From contig VXAI01000098.1 of assembly GCA_013399305.1 (NCBI GenBank), forward strand, positions 1,163,885 to 1,227,884: DNA of 64,000 nt, read 5' to 3'. Positions within the stretch are counted from its first letter, which is position 1, and each line of letters starts with the position of its first letter. The DNA is from Rostratula benghalensis. Taxonomy: Eukaryota > Chordata > Aves > Charadriiformes > Rostratulidae. The notes beneath the pieces were generated by a model. That model saw only the letters and a list, made by a program, of their open reading frames with translations, searched no databases and had not been told where the DNA came from. Both the position numbers and the translations under genes were made by a program. This document shows, one piece after another, positions 20,101 through 33,251 of the stretch.

Positions 20101-22559
20101 AAAGCAAAGACCTCACATTCCCATTTGGTTATTCAAAGGAGAGAAAGCCTGAGATGTGGCAGGCACCAGTAATTTATGGGTAACAGAGATCCTTCCACAA
20201 GTATAAGAAAGAGCATAGCGACAGAGCAGGAGGAAGGCCACTTTTATCACTTCAGTCCCAAGAAGCCTTGGCACCATCCTTACACGGTGCCAGCTCTCAC
20301 TAGGCAGGGGTGGTCTTCCCAGTGGACAGAAAGGTTTAACAAAGCTGCCTCGGGAATATTTCCAGGAACAGCGTCAGGATGAAAAGCTCAGAGGTTTTTC
20401 CTCAGAATCCATCCCCTCACTAACTCACGGTTACTGGATGCACAGGGTATTTCCCTCCTATCCATTCCCTCTCTTCCTGCTCACTCTAAGAATCTTTATT
20501 GCCTACAGTAAGACAGCTCCTAGGCTGCTGGGTCCCCTCAATGTTCTCTGTCCATCTACAGACAAGATGTTCATCCAGTGCTACGGCCAACTCCCAGCTG
20601 CATCTCTCACTCTCTGAGCCCTTCCAAGCCCCGAGGAGAAAGGGTTACAGTGATCCTGCTCTGCCAAGCTCCCTGCAGGAAGGGATGCCCCAGGATGAGG
20701 GCTGGGGAGCAGAGAAAGTAAGCAGCACCAGGGTTTTTTTGTTTATCCTTGATGCTGTGGCAAGAGCGAGACGGAAGAGATGCTGCTGGATATCAGCTGC
20801 TGAGTTCCCTACACGGCTCTGGGGAAATCATGATTATCTTGATGCCTGGTTTCTCTCCCCCTCCCCTCCCTGCTCTGAATATCTGAGTGTCTTAATGCTC
20901 ATGCGAGTAAGGGACAGACCCTGCAACAACCAGCTGGGCCTGGAAAAGGCAGGTTGTGATGAGTTTCCTCTCTTACATGACTGTATCAGGACACACAATT
21001 CACAGTTCAGCTAACCAGGAGACATGCCATCCATGATACTGCCCACACTGGCATGCAAATAAATGCTAAAACACTCTTTCTGGTTAAGTTGCTCTCCATC
21101 ATGTGCAAGACACAGGTCATGGAAATGAGTCCAGCCAACTCTGCAATCTTCTTGTGCCTCCTTCCCATCCAATCTGTGCCCAGCCTGTAAAAGAAGGCCC
21201 TAAGGACTAGAAGAGGAGGAGGCAGAAAGATTGCAGTTGCACCTCAAATCCTAAATTCAGGACCACTACTGTGTTGAGAAACAGAAGTGCAGAAAATTAA
21301 GCTTAATGCTGCACTGTTTACAAGTGAGATCTGACATTCAGACACGGTCAGGCTAGTGATGAGGTCTCCTTCATGTAAAGCCCTTTGCGTGACGCAAGCT
21401 GAAAGGTGAACAAACCAAACCATAGCAGGGAGACCACACAGTTACTGTCTTATACCTGCAATCACTGCAACCTCAGCCAGCACGGTGCGTGCAGTCAGAA
21501 CAATAGAGATGAGCGTGGACAACTGGAGAGTTGCCCAGTTTTGGGGAGCTGCATGGAAATCATGTCTACGCAGGCAGCAGGGGCCCAAAGCATGCCCAGG
21601 CCCTGCCGCTGCTGCCTCTGGAGATAAGGCACGTGGGGTGCTGGGTGCAAGTTGCAGGTGCTGCTGACCATACCCTGGATGTGGGAGAGCAGGGGACCCT
21701 CGTGCTCAGGGAGCAGGGGAGTGTGTCAGGATGCAAAGGAGGCAGCAGCTTGCGCTGCGTGGCAGGAATGCGATGGAGTGAGGCAAAGCCCTGCACCACG
21801 TCCTGCCCGCTGGGAAAGTGCCCGGGCTGAGTGTGGAGAGGGGAACCTCTCCTCTGAGAAACCCAGAGGTGGTTTGGCAGGGGGGGTGGGGGGGACTCTG
21901 ACTCCAAAGTCATCCAAGTTTCTGAGGCAATTAATTTACTGCTGAAAGAAGGAGCAGGAAGAGCAATAAAAGAGCCTTTGTACTTAGGGTGGGGCAGGAG
22001 CATGGGAAGTCATTTCAGAGAATAAGGAGTTGGGGGCAAACAAAAACAAAAAATAAAAATAATAAACTGATTGACAAGCTTACAAGAAAAGCCACATTTT
22101 TAACATTCTTAATCCCTAGAATAAACATAGAGGGAGGAATGAGGACAGGGCTGGCTGTCCTCGGAGATCACGGGGAGAGAGACGGCTTGGTGCAGGCAGG
22201 AGATTCTGTGCTGGTGGCTGCTGTGGATGGTACTGCCCGAGCCCAGGAGAGGTGTGCGAGTGTGTGAGGGAAACAGGGCAGAGAACAGTAAAATCAAAGG
22301 CAGACACACACTTGGATGTTAAATCTCCCTGTACTACTACTGTTTTAACACAATCAAATTACACTAAAAACACAGAACCAAATGCATCCGAGCCAGCATG
22401 GAAATACAGAGGCACTTTGAGAGATCTGTGCCGCCTTCTCAACCATCAGCTGCCTCAGTAAGAACCAAACTGTGTGACACTGTGTCCCCCCACCCCCTGC
22501 TTTTATCTGATTCCCATCCTCCCCAAAGCATCCTTCAAATTTCTCCAGGAGAGCAGGAG
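17101..22559. other. Long unique noncoding interval
   Basis: About 5.4 kb hold no gene, mobile element or RNA that I recognise. A-rich runs occur at about 17131-17150 and 18551-18592. A perfect octamer ATGCAAAT is at 21053-21060 beside AAATGCTAAA. G-runs at 21880-21894 (G7-T-G7) could seed a quadruplex. The longest frame (20499-21014, plus, 171 codons) has no recognisable domain and is treated as chance. Confidence 0.5.
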
Positions 22560-22730
22560 TTAAATGGCTGGTTTTAGTGGTAGAGACACGTTTAGGAAGG
22601 GATTGAATTTGCGCGTGGTACAGCCGGTTCCCTGTTTATTAATAAGCTATTTATCATTGGTGTTGCTTTTAATACCATTTTGGCTTAATGTTGTTAATGA
22701 AATATAAATACCCGCACTAATGATGTTGGT
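22560..22730. promoter_or_regulatory. Short enhancer-like AT-rich block
   Basis: It contains the palindrome TTATTAATAA (22636-22645), TTTAATACC, TTAATG and TAAATA words in non-simple AT-rich sequence between GC-rich flanks. It resembles a conserved noncoding element. Conservation was not tested. Confidence 0.3.
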
Positions 22731-24479
22731 CAGGAGGCAGCGTGGGCCACTGGCAGCTTTGCAGGAGGGAGGCCAAACCGCGGCTGTGTGTATGAGAGGC
22801 TGCGACGGCGCGACTGCCAGCCCAGCCTCCGGAAGAGCCTCCCCACACTCTCCCACCACAAGGCTGCCCAAGCACAGCAGGGTGAGGAGGGGTGCCATGG
22901 AATGGGATGGGGTGGGATGGTGCAGCTCTAGACCACTCTGACAGCCCAGGCTGAAGCTGGTACCCACCAAAGCTGCCCAGAAAAGGTAGCTCAGCATCAC
23001 GGTTCGGCTCCAGCAAGCCACAGGACTGCTCCCTCTCAACTCCATGCCTTCTGAGATCACAACAAGAAGCAGCTCCAGCCCAACGTGTCTGTGTTGGGGA
23101 CCCTGCAAGCAGCAAGCTGGCTGTTGAGATGGAAATATGTAGAAGAAGTCAGATGAGTTTGGTTTGCTTAATGCAGTTGCCCCACTGGAAGAGCGATCTT
23201 GCAAGCTCTGTGCTAAGCACCCCCAGGGCAGCTCCCACATAAGCCCAAGACCCCTTCAGCAAAGAGGCGTTCCCAGTGACCACCTCAGAGCCGCCTGTGG
23301 CTCATGCTGGGCTGGCCGCAGGGGCTCGGGCTGGCTTCAGGCCATGGGGTGCTATAGGGTGGGGTGGGGTGGGGTAGGAGGAGCTCACTGGGCTCCTAGG
23401 ACGGCCTGCTGCCCCACAGCCTCCTCCCCAGGCCCATAGAGGGAAGGGGCTGTGTCACCCTGGGTCTGCTGCAGGGACGGAGAAAATAAAGGAGTCTCCA
23501 CCCTTGCAGGGAACAACGTCAAAAGCTTGGCCTTTGGCAAGTGTTCAGAGGTTTGTTCTGGGTCTGCAGAGAGAGCTCACACAGGTCTGTCTCCATTAGC
23601 TTGTGTCTAGCACCGTCATGGGGCAGGGATTACAAATCTCCCTAAGAAGGCTTTTGGAAATCCCATCTTGCATTACCATTTGCATTAGAGCAGCCCCGAG
23701 AGAGAGCTGAGGCCTGGGCACGTTCTCAGAAAGAACCTTGGCCTGGGAGAGGTTTCAATGGACCAGAAGAGTCTGGTAATGGAAAGGCAGAACAGCTTTG
23801 GGACTGGTCAGTGCACAAGGAAGGGGAAAACCCATGCCCAAGGCCACTGCCCTACTGAGCAGGCACACAGCTCCTGAGATCAGAAGAGATTCTGAAATGG
23901 ACCTTCACCACCAGGAAGTTCCAGACCTCTGCAAGCCTTCAGAACAAAACCAAACACATGCCTCAGGTGCAAACTCCAAACCCCATCACTGCCTGAAGTC
24001 ACTAAAGAGGCAAATTTGGAGAAGAAAAATATCTCACACTCTGTCTTCAGACAGTTCTCCTACCAGTAACTTGTCTTGCTCCAAGCTGACCCACTCCACT
24101 CATCTCATTTAACAAGTAGGGAGCCAATGAGTTCCCCTACAAGGCTGAAGCCTAATCCTATGGTGGGACTAAGTGCAGAGGATGACCATTCACCCAGTTA
24201 CCCACCAACCCAGGCCCAGAGGCCCTGTCTTCTGTGATCAAAAGAGGTGGCCTCATGCCCTCTTTCATATTGCTGCCTCTGCCACAACAGCCAACCCATC
24301 ATCTGTTTGCATAAACTGCACAAAGCCGCCTCTCTCTGCCTCTCAATCCCCATCAACATCTTTCTTCCCTTTGCTTTTCCATCTCCCTCTTCCTCTCTCC
24401 CAGGCAGCCAGTGCAGATGAAGCTACAACTGGTCTGCACTGGGAACTCTCCCGTTGTCCCCTGCCACAGAGAGTGCCAT
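22731..24479. other. GC-richer unique noncoding DNA
   Basis: No gene is recognised. G-rich words (GGGATGGGGTGGGATGG) occur at about 22903-22920, a (GGGGT)n tract at 23357-23375, and an octamer ATTTGCAT at 23678-23685. The minus-strand frame at 22647-23240 (197 codons) shows no domain. Confidence 0.5.
23357..23374 (+). other. Strong G-quadruplex candidate (GGGGT)n
   Basis: The sequence is GGGTGGGGTGGGGTGGGG: four G-tracts separated by single T loops. This is the loop length associated with very stable parallel quadruplexes (established knowledge). Confidence 0.8.
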
Positions 24480-24850
24480 CAATTTACACTGTTCCTTTAA
24501 GACGTTATCTTTTAATTTGGTGCTCCCCCTTTCCCCTCCTCAACTAACTGATTTATTAGTTTACATCTCATAAATTGTAACCCCTCGCCTCCCCCTTCAC
24601 CCTCCCAGATGCCATAAATCCCCTTCAGGGCCTCGACACCCTTCTGCGTGTGGTGCAGCCCCCTGCCCCCCAAAGTCACCTCCGAGTCCCCAGGGAGTGC
24701 GGGGCTCATTTGCTGGGGGTTTGGTCTAGCTCGTCTCAGCAGCTAATCCCTTGGGTGGCTCCTGTCAGATTATTAATTAGCTAAAGCGGATCGGCCCTGG
24801 AACAACATGCGGTTGGACTTCAGATAAAACAGGACAGCAGAGGCTTGGCA
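24480..24850. promoter_or_regulatory. Enhancer-like block with TAATTA and TAATCC sites
   Basis: An OTX/CRX-type core TAATCC is at 24744-24749 and a paired-homeodomain-type TTAATTA at 24773-24779. Upstream, 24480-24580 has ATTTATTAGTTTAC and TTTAAGACG words. The mixture of AT-rich cores and unique sequence suggests a conserved noncoding element. A GC-rich stretch (about 24585-24700) lies inside. The call is based on motifs only. Confidence 0.35.
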
Positions 24851-25529
24851 TGTAGTTGTTTAAAGGGACACTGTCCTTTTTTTCCTCTTGCCTTCTCCTG
24901 GGGTGGGAGGAAGGAGAGGAGGAGGAGATGGGCTACTTCCACACTGCTCACAACCCCCCAGCAGCTGCTGCCCTGGTCACAGGGCTGTGATGCTCAGAGG
25001 GGAACGAGCACAGGTCTGGAGATGGAAAGGACAGGAATGGCAGGCACCATCCCCACCTCACCCTGTGGCAGCTAAAACTTTTCTGTATGTTGAAAAAGCT
25101 TTAGGGACCTGCTCAGAGGCACTCAGCTGGAAACTCACTCCTCCTCACTGCCACCTCCCCTCTGCCACCTCTTGTCCCCTCATCGCTCCCTATGGGAGAC
25201 TCAGTATTTACAAATACCCCAAAAACCAAGGCAAAGGCTGTTCCAAGGGCTTATGGTCATCCCCACTTTGAGAATGGGTATTTTGAGCCAGAAGAAGCCA
25301 TCCGGTTTGTGTGTGCACATTTAAAAGCCCCCTTTCTCATGCCCTGGGCAGGATAAAGAGTGAGGGGTCTCATACCTGTTATAAGTGAAAGCCCACAGGA
25401 GCGAGCTGGAACGCGACAGCGCAACGGATGCTGGGGAGCAGCTCAGCTCCTCACTCCCTTCCCACTTTGGATTGTTTTGACTCAAACCGATGAAGCTGAA
25501 ATATCGAGTCACAACGGCACTAAACTTCA
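24851..25529. other. Unique noncoding DNA
   Basis: A purine-rich GGAGGAG patch lies near 24905-24930. No gene or repeat is recognised. Confidence 0.5.
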
Positions 25530-25660
25530 TTACAAGCTCTTAACACAGATTACTTAATAAAAAACAGGCTGCTTTAATTGCTTTTCCCCCATTAGCATTT
25601 CTGGAGGAGAAAATTCTGATTAATTTGAAGAGGCACATTTCCCCCACCCCTCGTGCTGGC
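25530..25660. promoter_or_regulatory. Short AT-rich enhancer-like block
   Basis: It contains ACTTAATAAAAAAC, CTTTAATTGC and CTGATTAATTTG words in a compact stretch. This is a weak call based on composition and motif texture only. Confidence 0.25.
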
Positions 25661-27782
25661 CTGTGAACCAGACCTCCTTCCCACACCAGCCTTGTCCAGA
25701 AGAGCATCCCAGAGTGGAAATAAAGAGCCCAAATCCACACAACTCTGAAAAACAAAGGGACTAAGGGCCTGGATGAACAGATGGGAGTAATGGAGTGAAG
25801 CAAACAAGGGAAAGAAAAATCTCCTCTCCTTTCTGGCAAACCCATAAAAAGTGGCACAGGGGAATGAGCAAAAATGGGTAGAAGAGAACAGCATAAAGGG
25901 AAGGCTGGCAGTGTGGCAGGGTTCAAATGGCAAGCCCAGAAGTTGCTAGACTGACTTGGTGGGAAGCACCTTCACCTCTGTCTGCAGCTGGGAAAGGGAT
26001 GAGAAGCAGCTCTGCCAGGGGAGCACTGTATGGATTTTCAAACTTTGGGCAAAAAGCCTGGAACCACAATGCTCTCCACTTACACCTGGCATGGTCCCTG
26101 ATCCTTGTTCAGACCCTGCTTGAACAGACAGTTCCAGGGGACGGTATCTTCACTTTCCCCCTGGTGATCACCCCCAGGCTGCTCCCCCCCAGGTTAGGAG
26201 TGCTGGGAAGTCAGGAAGAGGTGGGGGAAACTTCCCCTGGACTGGGGAAGCTGGGGCTACATGTGCAAAGGAAGGAGCCTGAGCCTCTTGGTGGAGGGGG
26301 GAAGCCAGAGGAACAAGCAGGGCAGGCAGCAGCACTGGGCTGGGCTGCTACAGCAGAAGATGACAAGAAGTTCTCTTCACTCCATCCCCAGGACAGATCT
26401 CTACCTTCGTCCTTAACTGTTTCACAGATCAAGGATGATGAGCTACCTACCAGTTCCTCAAAGTCTGGATACCAGAGAGAAGAAACCCCCTCTGCCCCAC
26501 ACTCTGCCCCACACCATATCTGACCATCTCAGGTAGGATCTGCACTGCCAAACGGCCCTGGGTAAAACAACGGTACCAAAACCTTCCTGGCTTTTGGGGC
26601 AACCGACTTCAGCTCCTGTTGGAACTAGCCCTGGCAAGGGAGGATGGCAACCAGGTTCCTGAGTAGGCTGTTCTCTAGGTCAGCACACTACAGGGACGTG
26701 CTAATCAGGCAGGAATTGCTCCCATGTGCCAACTCTTTTCAACCTTGCAACGCTTTGTGTTTTTCTTAAAGCCTGAGATCTTGCAAGTTACATAAGAATT
26801 TTGTTTTGTACAACAATGTATGCATAGAGCTATCCCTCCCTCTGCTCCTGCTGCTCTCCCACCAGCAGGGCACAGCAACCTGAAATGTGATCTGTGTGCA
26901 TCCTAAACACATAGAAACCTCGGTATTATTACGCCTTATAATCGGGGGGAGGAGGGGAGTAACTTTTGACTTCTGAAAGGACAAGGCTAGCAATATTGTT
27001 TGCTCATTTTACTTTCAAACTCACCTTAGTTTGTCCTCTCTTTTCTCTTGTATGTTCCATTAATGTACAGCTATGACAAACTCAGCAAGAATCACAAGAA
27101 AGACACTGGGACAGATCGTAAACTGCCCTGGCAAAAATCAGGATCATTCTGCTGGCTGAAAATGCAGCTCTGCTGCTTTACATCTGCAGATGGCTTACCT
27201 GTGGCTCTTAATGGTTAATATATAACTGCAGTAATAACAGAAAAAAAAAAAAAAAAAAAAAGCCCCAGCATTAATCCAGAATTTGTCAGAGGCAATATGC
27301 TAGAACAGTCCTCCCATATCCAGCTCAAGTAGTGAGATAAGCCTCACCTGCAGTACTGCCCCACGGGCTGAGCACCAGCTCTGGAATGAGCCCCCAGTAG
27401 AAGACATCAGGGAACAGATCACATTCACGTTACAGTATTTGTTCATTTTTCAAATTTTTTTTTGTTTTTATCAACAGATTTCTGAGAACTACATTTTGAA
27501 CATGCATTTCCCTCGAACACTCATGTGCCTACTTAGCACTGATTGCTCCAAGTGCTTTCCAACCGGTTTTTCCTTGAGGAACTCCGGCAGGTCAGCGTCC
27601 CTGTTGGCTCCCGCTGGACGGCTGATGGTGAACATCTTCCTAAATGCTCAGTGAAACCCTGAAAACCTTTTAACTAGCTGTTCCATCAGGCTGCTACAGT
27701 ATTCCTGCCTGCATCCCAGCGGAGAGAACTGCCACTGGATCCAGTAAGGACAGGAAGAAATACTGTCAGATGGTTAAAGGAA
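25661..27782. other. Unique noncoding DNA with an A21 run
   Basis: A 21-base A-run lies at 27241-27261 without a recognisable SINE or processed pseudogene in front of it. The plus-strand frame at 25927-26523 (198 codons) has no identifiable domain. No RNA gene was seen. Confidence 0.5.
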
Positions 27783-27825
27783 TCAGGAGATCTGGCTTCT
27801 CCTCCCAGCTCTGCTTCTGAGTCAT
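27783..27825 (-). mobile_element. MIR/CORE-SINE-like relic, minus orientation
   Basis: The stretch CAGGAGATCTGGCTTCT..TCCCAGCTCTGCTTCTGA resembles the reverse complement of the MIR 3' half, where the consensus has GGCAGAGC-GGGA-AGAACCCAGG-CTCCTG words. It is short and diverged; only this core is recognisable. Confidence 0.45.
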
Positions 27826-30800
27826 TATTAGCATAAAATCAGGTTTGTTACATCAGTGAAGCTTGAGTAAATAAACCACGACTCATCACTGTGTTTTATT
27901 TTGCAATACCTCAGTGGGCTTCTCTCTCCAAATAAACACTATTAATGCTCATTGCAATCACAGTTATATGGGGAAGGAGAGTGATAAAAGCACCTAAACC
28001 AGCCTAAAACCTTTATGGAGAGCAGTAGGGCAAAATCATGGCATTTTTGAGGATATTGACTTTCATGGGAAAGGTGTTTAAAAAAAAAGGGAACCCTTGC
28101 TTGGGGAAACCAAAAGACAAATAAGCCGTGCCCGCAGGTCTGACAGTGCCGAGGGGTGAGAAAGATTGGGAAACGTCCTGATCCTCTTCTGAGGAGCCAA
28201 GGCTGAAATCCTGACTCCACTCAGGTTTATGGCAAATCTTGTGCTTGTTTTAATAGCGCCAGGATTTAACCTCGATGAAGTTCAACTGTGAAGACAGAAA
28301 CCTTAGGAAAGAGATGGCCATCTTCATCAGCAATGGCTTGAAGAGACTGTGAGTACCACAAAGACAGAAGACAACTGAAGGTGGCAGAGAAAGCAAGGTC
28401 TGAACGCTCGATGGCCTGGCCCAGTCCTGTCTCCTCCAGTACTGAACATCCTTTTTTCCACCTGAGTTTTGGGCAAGCTGGTCTCCTGCCTGACAGTCAG
28501 CCAGGCAACTGTCAGCCCTCCCTTAAGTATTGGGCTTCTTTGGGGTTAAGCTGCTCCACACACCCGTACACCTGAGCTCTGTGCTCAGAGCTCCTTCGGC
28601 CCCTGGGAGGGACCCTGCCCTGCTGATTTCCTCACTGCTGGAAAACCCTTCAGTTTTTCCACCTCAGACCACTATTCCCTCTCATGTGGATGACTGGAGG
28701 TGCAAAATCACCAGTTGCTGGGCACAGCGGCGCTTCTGAAAGGGCTTTAGGCTGTGCCTACCTTTAGTTTGAAACTAAGTTATTCTGTGTCCCTCAAGAG
28801 CCTTAGAAATGTTCTCTCCTCAAACTCTGGTATCAGGGCTCTTCCCTGAACCTCTGAGCCTTTTCAGCCTCCTCAGATCCTGTTGCTGGACTCAACCCTC
28901 CATTAGGAGGCTGTATCCAAATGAGCAGGAGGTGCTAAGGACCTCAGTGGATGAGGCTTCAGTCCCATTCCCAGAACAGACATGGCAAGGGCAGCTCTAA
29001 GGCCTGCCAAGCACACGATCCTCTCTCCTCTCCTTTGACTTCCCCCCATTCAGCTTTCCACAGCCGCCAACCAAACATCTGATCGAAGGCCCGGGGGAGG
29101 GAGTCAGAACTGTCCAGTCTGGTTATGAGTGAAGGTCATTGATCTAGCGCAGACCAGAGATGCGGAAAACAGGGGAGGGAGGGAAAAAAAGCCCTCAGAG
29201 AGAGAGAAGAGAGGGGGAGAGGCAGGCAGAGACGGCGCGCAGGGGAGCGCAGGGGAAGGCGGCGGAAGTGGCTGAAACACGGTTTCACACTCTGAGACCC
29301 AAGGGCTGTTGTCAACCCGTCCTTCATGCTCACATCTTGTCACACTAGAGGTCAGGTCTCCCAAGCGTTCCTGGAGAGCTGAGCTAGCCCATATGGCAGG
29401 CAATATGTTAACAATATGGATCAGCTGCTCGTCAGGGCCTGAGCAGATGGATGTGACAACCCTGCTCTTATCCCAGACAGGCTTTTAACATCTTCCCTCT
29501 CCTCAACTCAGCCGCACCGGAAGAGCTCTGCCCGAGAACCGCGGCCTCCAGCCAAGGTGGACCGTGGGGCCACAGGTCAGAACAGGCAGCATGGAGATGC
29601 CTGCCTTGCTTTGGCTGGACGGCAGCAGGCAGGGGAGAGCCCCATTCAGACCAGTGCAGGCAGGAACCCGGCCAAACTTTTATCCAGCGAGAGCGTGCTG
29701 TAAACGGAAAGACCTCGCTATAATCCAGATACCTGCTATTAACTCCCAACCAGGGTGATAGAGGAGATACTGTATTCAGATGTATGTATGTGGCATGTTA
29801 CCACCAGATGCCACACGTTACAGTCTAGACTGAGTTTTGTAACTGCCTGGGAAAATTTTCTCTCACAGAACAAGTAATACATAAATAGATGTATATTTTA
29901 ATGGGCAAGTTAAACTCCTCCTGGCAAAGGCAGGCAAGTTGATTTCATACACAGGCGGGTAAATTTCCACAATGATTTTGCAAGGCTGTTTCATATTCCT
30001 CAGCTCAGGATCCGAGCCGTCAGGGCCGGCTGGGCTGGGCCAGCTGCAGTTCTGTGGAAGGCAGAGTTCCCACCTCACTCCCTTAGTACTTGTGCCCATG
30101 TTGGGGTCCCAAGGATCCCGGCAAAAATAATGCAGTCAGCCCAACTTAACCCCCAAATTTAGGATGAAAGCTAGGAAAAATATTTTTCCAATTCAAACAC
30201 AGACAAGGCAGGTATTTCTAATCCTTTTCCCATGTTTTTTTTTTAGGTTTTTTGCCTCGCATAAACGGCTACCCTTTGTGAACTGAACAAGAAAACTCCC
30301 TCCAACCCTTATAGCTTTAGGACTAAACAGCCAGCTTGTGCTTATAAACAGAGAGTGAAACAGCAATCACAGCCTAGGGATGGGCTCTGGAGAACGTGCC
30401 TCTGTAGCCCAAAGTAAATTGAGCTTGTTTTGAAAGTAGAAGCCATACAACTTGCTCCAGGGCTGAAGACTGGAACACAGGGATTTTAGTCCAGAGCATG
30501 AGCGATCAACAAAGCCACATGCCTGAAAGGCTTAAATGCATCTCCCTCGCTGAAGTGATGCTTGTAGAACTAGGGGGACCTCAGAAAACAGCTGGAGTCA
30601 AGGGAAATATTTCTGTTGTCTCTAATAAGCTTCTGTCCGTCAGAAAACAGCCCCTGAAGGACACTCAGCTCTGTACAGGCAACGCACCCGGTAGGTACTA
30701 GGAGGAGAAGGCAAACATTTAAAAGGATTACTGATCTGCAAGAACCTGAACCTTAAAGTTCACTTCAGCACTTAAGGAATTCCTGATAGATCAGTCTCCT

Positions 30801-33251
30801 TCTCTTGCCTTCTCAGAGGTCCTGCTCATCCCAGGTCCATGTCAGATGGACATGCAGGGCTTTCAATACCAGGAGCTACACCAGCAGAAACCTGTGAGAG
30901 GAAAAGCTCCCTCTGATGGAAAAAACAGACCCAGAACCTAAGCAGCAGCTTCCTCAGCAGTTTCCCCCCCTGGATCTTGGGCCTCTCTGGAGAGGCACAT
31001 AAGGATGTTTGGTGGAAAATTCACCTGCTGCAGTCAAACCTGAGAATATGTATCTTATTTGGTAAAACCTCAAGGCTCTTCATGTTCCACTACTCTGTCC
31101 CCTCAGGGACAGATCCAATTTGGGAAGCTCTCTTGCCTCTGGAGGCCTGGGAAGGCGTGTGCCACTGCTCTAAAAGGGGACGCAGGCACCAGAGCAGCTC
31201 ACCCAGGGATAAAGGCTGGAGTTCCCTACATTAACAGTTCAAAACCCAGCTTTCCAAATAAAGCATGCCAGCCCCTGGAGGGGTTTCAGAACTAGGAAGG
31301 TGTGGGAAGGCACAGTTCGCCCATATCCCATCCTGAAGCATACTGTATTTACTGGCAGATTTACTGAAAGCTCTCAGGTCTGTAGGCTCTGAACACGTGG
31401 CAGGCACTAAGCCCTGCTGAGCCTTAGAGGATCACGGCTGTTGCTCTTTAAGGAAGGGCACTCAGAACATGAGTAAATTCCCCCCGTGCCACACACAGCC
31501 AGGGATGGACAGGGATGGCTGAAGCCCTAGACCAACACCTTAGCCCCGTGACTTTTCTTGTCTTCCCTCTTGCTAAGCCAGTACAGTCCCTGCACCGTGA
31601 TCCTTCTGGTTCAGGTCTCAGCTGTACCTGTGACTCCCAACAGCTTTGGATACACCGCTTTGCCCCCGTGTCATTTATGGCACAGCAGCAAAAGACAGAG
31701 GAATGTGGTGATACACAATCCCTGCAGGCACTTCAGGTTGCTGATCTTCATTCAGGCATCATCATCACCATCATTTAATGGTGCCAACACAGCATGAGGA
31801 CACCCCCTGAAAAAACCTCTACCCCCTACACAACAGACATAACATCATACGAAGCCCAGAGACAGCGAGGATCCTCAGCCCCTTCCATCTGCAGCAGGAT
31901 GACAGTGCCACCAGTTACCTCCCACATCCCCAAACCATTGAGAACAAATACATTATTCCACTCTTGTTATCCCACAGCTGCTTTCTTCTAGGCCATGTTG
32001 TGCCCTACCTTTCTTTGTCCAGAAGACGTGACGAGAGCCAAGCAGTGAAGAAAGTAAAATGGCTTTTAGAACGACAGAGTTCCACCCCCTCACAACCTTT
32101 CTGAGTTTCCCACCGTGACCACAGACATCCTCAAACTCCTCTTCTTTTGTGAAACGAGTCAATCAGAAACTGTCCCACACAATACTTACCGAGGGGACTC
32201 CCGTGCTAGCCTGTTCTGGCATACTACTTAGCTAATTGTTAATACCACACAGCAGCTCATTAGGAAGAAGGAGGCTAAGAGAGGGAGCTATTCAAACCAG
32301 CGCTTTGCTGTGCCAGCTGGGTGCCTCCGACTGTGCAGAAACAGGCAGCGATGTCAGGGGTAAACCCAACCTGTAAGCCCAAGACAAACCCAACATCCCA
32401 CCATGCATTTACCACCCAAACCAATGACTTTCAGCCGCTCTTCTAAACTTTCCCAGAGATTTCCCAGGAACTGGAAGAGAGGCTCTGGAGAGCCAAAATC
32501 ACTCACTCCAGTCCTACTTCAGCGCAAAGGGTTTCATCACAAAATAAAAGCCAGTACCTTGCATCGAGAAGTCACAGGCTCCAAGGTCCATTCCAGTGTA
32601 CAAAGCCAGGAGAAAAGTCAGGTTCTTTGTGTTGGAGGTGGTCTCAGGCAAAGACAGCGTGAATTTGATGGCTTCCCTTCACTTGGTGAAGTCTCTTTGC
32701 CCTGAGGAGAGTTTCAAAAGGAAATGAATATTCCCTACTGAGCAGAACAAGAGCTCAGGTGAATCACGAGCACAAGAAATGACGCCGGCCTCAAATGCCA
32801 CAGCCACCCACAGATCTCAGCCCTTGGTCACACACACCAGTCCAGCAAGGCAAGGCATTTCATGCCCTGCCAAACACACTGCGTCCCAATCTGCTTCTCT
32901 GCCCCGTGTGGTGCTGGCAACTCCAAAGTCAAGGCACAAACCACCTAGATGACCATCCGGTGGGCTGCGCCCTCCAACCTTCCCAAGAAAACAATCCAGG
33001 TCAATCAGCTGGAGAAGCAGCCTCCAGAACTAACCCCCTTACTGCAAAGAGCTCCCCCCCCCAGCCAGCTGAGCGCTTCTGCCCATGAGAGATCATGATG
33101 CCATCCCTCCTCTGTGGGACAATTGCTGGCTTGTGTTCATCTTGCAACCAGCGGTAGAACAGAGCTCTACCATCAGTCTCCTACACCCCCACAGCAAATG
33201 TAACTCCTCAGCCCCAAAGACGTTACAAATAAAACCAGACAAGACAAAGGA
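27826..33251. other. Long unique noncoding interval
   Basis: About 5.4 kb hold no gene, RNA or recent mobile element. A purine-rich patch with CpGs occurs at 29159-29280 (GAGAGAG, GGCGGCGG), and a (CAT)n-like run at about 31757-31776. All frames are under about 100 codons and overlap on both strands. Confidence 0.5.

Noticed and set aside
22647..23240. Minus-strand 197-codon frame
   Set aside because: No domain; its 3' part runs through the AT-rich block at 22.6 kb, unlike a coding exon.
25927..26523. Plus-strand 198-codon frame
   Set aside because: No recognisable motif; it is rich in Gly/Pro/Ser as local GC content predicts.
27241..27261. A21 run as the tail of a processed pseudogene or SINE
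   Set aside because: The sequence before it shows no SINE promoter, no gene resemblance and no target-site duplication that I could find.
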